Of a stretch of 64,000 nt of DNA, positions 56,748 through 64,000 are shown one piece after another. This DNA comes from Heliopora coerulea (lineage: Eukaryota; Cnidaria; Anthozoa; Scleralcyonacea; Helioporidae). The notes below the pieces were generated by a model that ran no database searches, had not been told where the DNA came from, and was given only the letters and a program-made list of their open reading frames with translations. The position numbers and the translations under genes were made by a program. Positions within the stretch are counted from its first letter, which is position 1. Each line of letters opens with the position of its first letter. The DNA lies in NCBI GenBank assembly GCA_030142905.1, contig JASJOG010000114.1:496001-560000 (forward strand). The letters run 5' to 3'.

Positions 56748-59700
56748 CAGGGATTATTTTAAGGAAATTTTATCACTGCACAAAAGCACAAAAAGGATAA
56801 AATTTGTATCATTTTACTGACATTATAGAAAAACTTCTGACTGCCCTACTTGTTCTGATTCTGTAACCCATGCCTTACACTATATACATGCTGGCAAATG
56901 AGCCAAAATCACAGCTGAGCCCATATCACCATACTCTATTTTTATAAAAATATTAAATATACACTTTTTCGCATATTTTTTGCAAAATGTCAATCCATCT
57001 ATATTACTTAGCACTCATTTTTAAAGAATCTTCTAACAAGCAACTATGAAATGTATACTTCTAAAAATATAATAATAGTAAGAGTAAAACTAAATACCAT
57101 ATACATAAAATATGACAAAAGTGTATTTTGCTGAATTTAATAATTGACTAAATTGAGTTAGTTCTTGCCAATATTACATGTATACTCTCAAGTCAATGTT
57201 CACTTTTTGAAGGTATTAAAATGGATCGGGGCTACTTAATTAGGGCTTAAATACAATAATATAACTTCATACATCCGCGGACTGATATAAAAATTAATAG
57301 TGTATTTAATATAGCACGCTGAGCGCCTTTACTCGTGCAGACGTGCTTGTGTGATTGAGAAATAAATTTGCACATATATCGGTCAATACCGGCAGAAAAT
57401 AACTCAAACAAACCTTGGGATAACTTGTAACATTCTTTGATAATTTTTGAACACGTTTTGACGCTCCTGACTACTTCTCAACACAATAATACCCACGCAG
57501 TGTTTATTTAATTACAATAATTAGGCAGTAGGCATAGTTATTTAATATTATCATCGATACTTTAACCAAAATTGTAGCTGATTGGTCAACTGTACTTCCT
57601 TAGCAACGGGGTAGCAACTAAATCGGCTGTCAAAAATAGATTGGGAAAGATGGCTACAAAGCAGTCAACACTTGATTTCTTTATAAGAAATGCTAATGAA
57701 GCAATCGAACCAGTAGCAGCAAAGATGGCGAATGACAGCTTAAATTCACAAGATCAGCGAGCTGGTGCTCATGTAAACATTTCTAATGGCCAGGAACTAT
57801 GCAGCGAACAGTCTGATCGATTGAACGAAGCCAATAACACTGAAATTAGTTCTTCAACTTTGAGCTCAACAGTTACAGGAGACAGTGATTCTGAGACTGA
57901 ACATGAACTTACTTCTCAAAGTTACTCTGATGATCGTATAACTGCAGCCAAAGACATAGAGGTGGTACCTAAATCCGGCGGGAGAAAAAGAATACGATGC
58001 AAAGCATGCAATGAAAACTCAGATATTGTTAAAATGTTTTGCTACAGAGGTCGAATTCCCCCCATATGCACACCAACAGGAACAGAAGCCCGTAAAGGAA
58101 CAATAGCAAAACATCTCAGCAGTGAAGCTCATAAAGAGTCTTAAGTTGAATAGAATTAAGGGGTTATCTTCATCTGAAAAAATACAAGCAGTACCTTTAC
58201 TGAAGATAGCAAACGCACAAACACACCTTCTTGCTAACCGAATCAGTAAATTGACAATTCAGGTGTACAACGAACCAAAAATTTAGCAATTTCTGCCTTT
58301 ACCTGGCCATCAAGAGTAGTAGCTAGTGAAATTGCTCACACTTTCGATTATAATAGTCCTTTTAAAGAGTATGACACATCAGTGTTTGATTTACAATACG
58401 TGACACCAACAAGCCATCAGGAACTTTTGAAAATTATCGTGCAGATTGACCTACCAAGATTTAAACAAGAAATCGATGATTGTCTCACAGCCTCTTTCCG
58501 GTGCGATGCTTCGATGGATCGTACTCAAAAGGACGACGAGTTCATGTTGTTGAATGTTATTAACAAAAATGGAAACAAACTACTTCAGTACGTTGGCCTT
58601 GGCCATGTTAAAAATAGGGGTGCCAAGGGTCATTTAGAAGCATTGAAGGAAGGCGCAACTGATACAATTGGCTTGAATAAAGTGTTGACCATTGCAAACC
58701 ATATGACAACGGACGGGGAAAACAAAAATGTCGGTGAACATAATGGACTGTGGAAATTGATTGATGATGAAAGAGCCAAAGAAGAGGCAGAATTCCCAAT
58801 GTTGAAGTCAGTTCGGTTCACTCTTCTGCATTAGCGTACCACGACCTGTGTAAGGAAGTTTCAGACGTGGATACCCTGATACGAAAAGTTTCTGCTATCT
58901 CTTCATTTTTCCATGCGTCAGCGGTACGTACAGCAGAACTTGAAAAGTATGCAAAAGAGCAGGGTCTCAATGTTCGGCGCTTTCCAAAGTATTACAAAGT
59001 TAGGTGGACGGAATTTACAGCAGGATTGATTGATGCCGTTCTCACCTCTTGGAGGGCACTTATGGTGTTTTGTGAAAGATCAGAAGAGGAGCAAGCGAAG
59101 GGTTTCGGGAGACTGTTGTCAAACAAAGACAACTTAATGCTGATGTGCTTACTCGGAGACGTTCTTTTCCTGCTGAAGGTGTTCCAGAAGAAGTTGCAAA
59201 GAGACGACATAACAATCGTTGATATTGTCCCAGAAACAAAGAAACTCATTGCAAAACTTGACAAATTACATCAACGCTCAATCATAGGTGGTTGGGAAGA
59301 TAAGTTTTCTCAAAGCTACAATGAGGAACATGGAAAATTTTTTGGGACACTTTTGTGGCAGAAGGAACGATGTACGACACGAAGAAATCTCTATGTTTCT
59401 GAAACGAGGGCGTTCTCCGCAATAAAGGTTGAGGTATTACAGGCACTGCATAATTTTATGGAAAGAAGGCTCGACATAGATGATCACGCAAAAGAAAATT
59501 TCTCTTCATTTGTAAAATTTACTGCAAATGAAGAAGATATCAGAGAAGTTCATGCTTCAGTGGCACCGGATCTCGATCTGCGATATCTGGCACAAGAGTA
59601 CGAGGATGTGCAGGAAAGCAATATGAACAAAAGCAACCCGAAAGCTTTGCTGCAAAACCTGTGCGCAAATTCCAACGAGACCAAAACGCTAACAGAGGTA

Positions 59701-60394
59701 CTGGCCCGAACACTTGTATGCAAACCACACTCAGCTGATCGTGAAAGATTAGTCTCGGCATACAACAACGTAAAGACAAGTTCAAGGAATCGTCTTCAAC
59801 GTGAAACAATAAGCCATTATCTTTATGTCAACATCAACATGCCAGTCTTGGCAAAATTCGACCCAAGGCCAGCCGTTCGTCATTTTATTAACGAAAGAAA
59901 ACGGCGCGTGAGAGATACACCAAAGGCTGACAAGCAGGCATGGTTTCAGAAAGTTTTTGAACGTGGTGATACTGATGAAAGCGAGGTTGACGATGCAGAC
60001 ATTGTGACAAAACAGAAAACATTGAATCATGGATTTTAGTCTCATTTAGCTTATTAGCTCAGTTAAACTAGTTGTATTCAATAAGAAAATAATGTAGTTG
60101 ATACTTTACCAGTTTACGTTGACATTTACCAGACATTCCGAAGATAAACTGTAGCGAATTAATCACAGTATAGCACTTTCAAAGTAAGATCTATTTGCAT
60201 GTTTAGGTTTTTGCTTAACAATAGGGAAAAGGAACCGTTATTGTTGCTGTACTTTTGAACATTATTTATAAAAAATTATTGGTAATTTGCCGAATAACAC
60301 CACATTTTATCACTGCACAGTCTCATTTATCACTGCACAAATCTCATTTACCACTGCACAAATTGGTTATCAATGCACACTAAAATAATCCCTG
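56748..60394 (+). mobile_element. hAT transposon 2 inside the Harbinger intron
   Basis: The 14-bp terminal inverted repeats CAGGGATTATTTTA are perfect (56748-56761, 60381-60394). The 8-bp target duplication GATTGGCA is exact (56740-56747, 60395-60402). Subterminal TTATCACTGCACA motifs repeat at both ends: one on the left near 56771 and three on the right at about 60308-60360. The transposase pseudogene is at 57641-60039. The element lies wholly within the second intron of the Harbinger transposase. Confidence 0.97.
57641..60039 (+). pseudogene. hAT transposase, KIAA1586-like
   Basis: The first 167 codons (57641-58144) have a Ser-rich N-terminus and a BED-like zinc region ('RIRCKACNENSDIVKMFCYR' ... 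'TIAKHLSSEAH'). Then come stops and a shift near 58145-58290. Next is the catalytic region 'DCLTASFRCDASMDRTQKDD' and 'NHMTTDGENKNVGEHNGLWK', a one-base shift at about 58812, and a long frame (58867-60039). That frame ends with the hAT dimerisation region 'ARTLVCKPHSADRERLVSAY' and 'NVKTSSRNRLQRETI'. The organisation matches hAT-derived proteins such as KIAA1586 in vertebrates. Two or more lesions make it inactive. Confidence 0.85.
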
Positions 60395-60479
60395 GATTGG
60401 CAATATAATTGCCAAAGGACTGAAACATACTATTTCCCTGTGTAGGTACTTTTTGCCGCTTGTGTTTTTTGGAAATTGA

Positions 60480-60720
60480 TTGAGACAGGCCTCTAATGAG
60501 AGAAAACTCTTCATCTGCATGTCTCTTTCTTGACGTACTAGTTTTTTTTCTGATTGGTCAATCTGGTTACTCCCCTTCCTTCCAGCCCGTCATTTTCACT
60601 GATGGCAGGACTTACAGGATTTGTTGCATTTGCATTAAATTCATCTGCATCTTCGTCATCTTCGTCAATATCAAATGCAACCTCACTCAAATTTATTTCT
60701 GAAGGAGTACTAGTAGAATC
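60480..60720 (-). pseudogene. Harbinger partner protein, exon 2
   Basis: On the minus strand the acceptor TTTATAG ends at 60721. The frame then reads 'STPSEINLSEVAFDIDEDDE' and, after a frameshift near 60550, 'SRKRHADEEFSLIRGLSQSI'. The acidic-then-basic layout is typical of the C-terminal part of MADF/Myb-like Harbinger partner proteins. Confidence 0.55.
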
Positions 60721-60750
60721 CTATAAAGTAAAAATATTATCATTTTTTAG

Positions 60751-61551
60751 ACTCCAACCAAGAAGGAAGAATGGATAAATATTGCTGCTAAATTTGAAAG
60801 CAAGTGGAACTACCCATGTTGCCTTGGAGCAATCAACGGGAAACATATTGCTATTCAACAACCTGGGGATACTGGCTCTGAATTCTTTAATTATAAACAT
60901 TTCTTTAGTGTTATTTTACTTGCATTGGTTGATGCTAATTACAAATTTATCTTTGTTCATGTTGGTGAGGCGGGAAGAGCAGGGGATGCAGGTGTGTTTG
61001 GGGATTCACCATTGACGACAGCATTAGAATTTAATTCATTGGACCTCCCCTCACCAAGAACATCATCAGGTATAGCAACAAAAATTGATCACCACGTTGT
61101 TGGAGATGATGCATTTCCCTTAACACGACAAGTCATGAAGCCCTACCCTCATCGTAATTTGGAAAAGAAGCAGTGAATTTACAACTACAGGTTGTCACAT
61201 GCTCGTTGTGTTGTGGAGAATGCATTTGGGATTTTGGCACACTGATGGAGAGTTTTTCTAACTACAATGAAACTTTCCTAAGACAAGGTGACCGATATTA
61301 TTTTAGCAGCTTGTTGTCTGCACAACATCATGGTGGAGAAAAATAAGGCAAGCTATGCAGAAGCAGCAGACCTGGAGAACAGTGACCATTCAGTTTCAAG
61401 AGGCACATGGAGAAATTATCCAATTTTGAATGGATTACAACCGTCATCTAGCCATAATGCAACAAGAAATGCCAAAATCCAGCGAGATCTTTTAGCAGAG
61501 TACTTTAATCACCATGGATCTGTTCCATGGCAGGACAACATGATCGTTTGA
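60751..61551 (+). pseudogene. Harbinger transposase, exon 3 with DDE core
   Basis: The acceptor TTTTTTAG precedes 60751. The frame encodes 'CCLGAINGKHIAIQQPGDTG', 'LALVDANYKFIFVHVGEAGR' and 'ARCVVENAFGILAH', the three DDE blocks. The first block has Asn where the family has its first catalytic Asp. Three in-frame stops (at about 61174-61176, 61243 and 61279) follow. The exon ends 'DLLAEYFNHHGSVPWQDNMI'. It is in phase with exon 2, so the gene structure is preserved while the enzyme is dead. Confidence 0.9.
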
Positions 61552-61970
61552 ATGTAAATTCTTTAAGCTAATTGGAATTGTCACATTAAATATTAGTCAT
61601 GTGTATATTTTAAGCATACTTACTGAACTTAAAGTTGAAACTGAAGTCCTAGTAGCAACATGCAGGGCCAAGAACTGTAATTTCTCCTGCAACCATATTG
61701 TTCTGTTGGAGGGGTTTTTTCATGCGTTACCACTTGCAGCTGGCTTCTTTGCTTTCACATAACTGTTTTGCAAGGCTTTTAACTTTGCTTTCACCCATTC
61801 AGCTCGGAGTAAATTTCAAAAAAAATATTTTCGAAGGGAACATCACATTGACCTCATGTTATTACGACTTGGCAGCTGGCAATTCAATAACACAGAAAGT
61901 ACCGTAGTAAATACAAGCTGCATCTTTACGCAATTACTACATATGAATATATGATAACTCCCCCGCTTAC

Positions 61971-62148
61971 CTGTTTTCCCAAATTTCTCAGCAATCTCTT
62001 GAATACCACTCTCACGCAAGTCTCTGTTTTTAAAGTCCGGACTTCTAACGTCATAAAGGCAAGGATAATTCGGCCACATATCAGCAATTTGGTCTTCCAA
62101 CATAATATCAGCCACCACGTTTTGATTCGTAAAAATTGCTTCACGCAT
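61971..62148 (-). pseudogene. Harbinger partner protein (MADF domain), exon 1
   Basis: The ATG at 62148 lies just inside the right terminal repeat. The frame encodes 'DMWPNYPCLYDVRSPDFKNR' and 'LRESGIQEIAEKFGKTG', a MADF-type DNA-binding domain. The donor CAG|GTAAGC follows at 61971/61970. The Harbinger superfamily needs such a second protein for nuclear import or DNA binding of the transposase. Confidence 0.75.
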
Positions 62149-62157
62149 GCATATTGC

Positions 62158-62369
62158 TATTGTTTGCTAAGGTGATAGCTGTTCACGCACGCGCACTTAG
62201 AGGAACTGTTCATTCATACACAAAATTTTTCAACATGTTGAATATTCGGCACTGATGGCATGCATGGTGGAAATCGCTAAAAACACCACCACACACTTGA
62301 GGAACTTGCTTATGCCAACTGTCACAAGTGACACTCAGCTCAGCTGATAGCTCTAGTGTGCGGTGGGCT
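62158..62369 (-). repeat. Harbinger right terminal inverted repeat
   Basis: Inverse of 55508-55719 with scattered substitutions. Confidence 0.95.
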
Positions 62370-62384
62370 TAATGTCTTTTTTAT

Positions 62385-63930
62385 TACATTTTTCTTAACA
62401 CCTTTTTCATTGTCTTTCATGTAACTATACATTATACTATTGAATAGGTAATTCAATTTCTTTTTTTTTTATCTGTAATTAATCTGACATCTACACGTTT
62501 TCTTAAGTTTTCCATAGTTTTTCCATAAACAGCATTATTCATTAGCACGAAAAAGTCATTCTCAAATGCATTCTTAGCATTTGTTCTCTTTTGTGTGTTG
62601 AAATCAATATATTCTTTCAACCATGTTGATTGTTTAAATTCTAATATCCTGTGGATCTTTTTCAATTTCATTCCTAAGGATAAATATGATTGCAAATTTT
62701 TGTAATGTATAACATACTTTTTCTTATTTAATGTTGTTATTAATTTACTTACAAGCCCCACAGATATTTTGTATTTCTTCTTTATCATCTTTCAATATTT
62801 GGATAATTTGTCTTTCTTTACAGTCTTTTTCTGGTGCTAATGGATAGTCATTATGCAGGTCATGTAATTCCTTAGGATATTCCAAGTCTACTTTTAATAG
62901 AAGTCCTTTTTCTGTGCTATCTGTGTAACTGCTTATTTACACTTCATTTGGATCTTTCCATTTAAATCCGCTAGTAGCTTATGATTGGCTCATTGCCCAT
63001 CCAGATACATTATGTATTTCCTATCTTCATATATTTATTATTTGCTACGTAACTTATTCCTCCTCACATTCCTCTTTCAATAAATTGGAACATATCAATG
63101 TCTGTAAGTAATTCCAATTTAATACCAGTCATTTTCAACATAGCATCCCATGCTAACACAGGAGAAGTGAAGTAATGGCATGGATCTAATTTATAGTACT
63201 GCATACAGGTTTTTCTAAAGTTCTCAAATACATCTGCTAATAAAAGGATATCAGTTTTAAGGTACAAATCATGGTATTCACCTAAGTTCTGTATGTTGAA
63301 AGTACTCCAGATATTTTGAGCATCTGTAACATGTTTGTTATTTAATATTCTGTAGATTTGTTCTTTCTATGGTAATTCTGTTTCTTCAAATTTATGGAAG
63401 CTATCCATGTAATCGTATGAATAAACACCTTTCTGCTTCATAAGATTGAACTGTTCTTCTATTGGAAATGCTTCTTTTGTATATTTAAATGCCTCTTCTG
63501 GCAAACAACCTGCAAGGTAATGTAAACTTCTGGATATAAATTGGAAACTATCCAGGAATATAAGATGGTTTCCCAACATGAAAGACATGCATCTTTCCAT
63601 GTTATTTGGTATAACATTTATTTTCCTTTTGAATTTGCCAATTTATTGCATTATTAAGTGAGAATCATAACCTCTTAAATTATGGAATATTACTGGTATT
63701 TTCTCTGTTAATTTATAATTTATATTGCATTTCTGATGCGCAGAACCTCTGTATTTACCAGTGATATGACAATGATCTCTAACTCTGACATCGCATGATT
63801 TATATTCAACACTGCAAATATGACAACTATCAGATTTTTTGAAGTTCTTTTCTGCAGCTGCTGTTATTTCTAACACTTCTTGATACCATTTTTCTTCTTC
63901 TAACATCTTTAAGGCTATTTGCCATTATGG
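62385..63930 (-). pseudogene. Polinton DNA polymerase B, N-terminal and central part
   Basis: In order on the minus strand come a zinc-like region 'CHICSVEYKSCDVRVRDHCH' and 'HNLRGYDSHLI' (exonuclease motif), then 'FLDSFQFISRSLHYLAG', then 'YLKTDILLLADVFENFRKTC' (exonuclease end) and 'PVLAWDAMLKMTG'. Next are a badly broken palm around 62930-63060 and the motif-B region '[16 protein letters not shown]' near 62530. The segment that should carry motif C (DTDS-like) is missing between about 62453 and 62440. The sequence then runs into the Harbinger target site at 62372. Many stops are present. It is a protein-primed type polymerase that would replicate the linear element. Confidence 0.85.
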
Positions 63931-64000
63931 TCGCTTTGCCCGCGTGGGCAGAGCAGACACTTTTGAGCATGTGCTGTAGAGTTATTGTGCGACAGTGTGC
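63931..64000. other. Right edge, GC-richer unassigned sequence
   Basis: GGTCGCTTTGCCCGCGTGGG includes the palindromic GCCCGCGTGGGC. It differs in composition from the Polinton around it and may be the start of another repeat, but too little is visible. Confidence 0.3.

Larger units (their letters stand above)
55508..62369. mobile_element. PIF/Harbinger transposon with 212-bp terminal inverted repeats
   Basis: The left arm is 55508-55719 and the right arm 62158-62369. Both begin AGCCC and are clearly homologous over their whole length, with roughly 10 per cent differences. The TAA target duplication flanks both ends (55505-55507, 62370-62372), as expected for this superfamily. The transposase gene lies just inside the left arm on the plus strand. 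The partner MADF-type gene lies just inside the right arm on the minus strand. A hAT transposon is inserted in the transposase's second intron. The element lies inside the Polinton polymerase gene. Confidence 0.95.
42500..64000 (-). mobile_element. Decayed Polinton/Maverick with two nested invasions
   Basis: All Polinton-type reading frames from 42.5 kb to the right edge are on the minus strand: polymerase B fragments (63930-62440 and 55504-55320), integrase (48065-47058), a BRO-N/VRR-NUC protein, and small proteins of the sort found with cnidarian Polintons. Two foreign blocks, 48112-about 54598 and 55508-62369, interrupt it. Without them about 8 kb of Polinton remains in view. No Polinton terminal repeat is visible. 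The right end lies beyond the window and the left end is cut by or abuts Penelope element 2. Capsid and ATPase genes were not recognised. Confidence 0.8.

Noticed and set aside
42500..64000. An intact, possibly active Polinton virus
   Set aside because: Polymerase and integrase are broken, two large insertions interrupt it, and no capsid gene or terminal repeats are visible.

Overview
Organism. The window is eukaryotic, AT-rich and dominated by transposable elements. It carries Penelope-like elements with GIY-YIG endonucleases, a BEL/Pao and a Gypsy LTR retrotransposon, two hAT elements, a PIF/Harbinger element, a Crypton-like tyrosine-recombinase family, a Polinton/Maverick, tRNA-derived SINEs and a TTAGGG-type interstitial repeat. 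One intact-looking host gene is visible, a class A neuropeptide-type GPCR at 37.76-39.15 kb. This mix fits a marine invertebrate, and I favour a cnidarian (anthozoan), but the sequence alone does not name the species. Layout, 0-24 kb. This part is mostly sparse, old repeats: a LINE reverse transcriptase remnant, tRNA-like SINE heads, a 714-bp non-autonomous DNA element, telomere-like repeats, a degraded Penelope, and several copies of one Crypton-like family (copies A, B, D, E). One copy carries a 108-bp perfect-hairpin insertion. Layout, 24-42.5 kb. A 4.79-kb BEL element has 338-bp LTRs and a 5-bp target duplication. A ZMYM1-like hAT follows, with terminal inverted repeats and only three visible nonsense codons in its long frame. 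Next is a Penelope arranged as an 892-bp inverted repeat, then the GPCR, then a second Penelope with a hammerhead-ribozyme-like 3' motif. Layout, 42.5-64 kb. This is a decayed Polinton, all of it coding on the minus strand (DNA polymerase B, retroviral-type integrase, BRO-N/VRR-NUC protein and several small proteins), which has been invaded twice. A Crypton-like copy (48112-about 54598) sits between the polymerase and integrase genes and itself contains an intact 4.5-kb Gypsy element in its TA repeat. A 6.86-kb Harbinger (55508-62369) interrupts the polymerase gene and carries a 3.65-kb hAT in its second intron. The boundaries are supported by target-site duplications for Gypsy (ATATA), Harbinger (TAA) and hAT (GATTGGCA). 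How the genes work together. Apart from the GPCR, each coding block served the mobility of its own element, and nearly all are broken. The Gypsy gag-pol (1341-1359 codons, open throughout, LTRs differing at one base) is the only element that looks recently active. The order of events can be read from the nesting: Polinton first, then Crypton-like copy and Harbinger, then Gypsy and hAT inside those.
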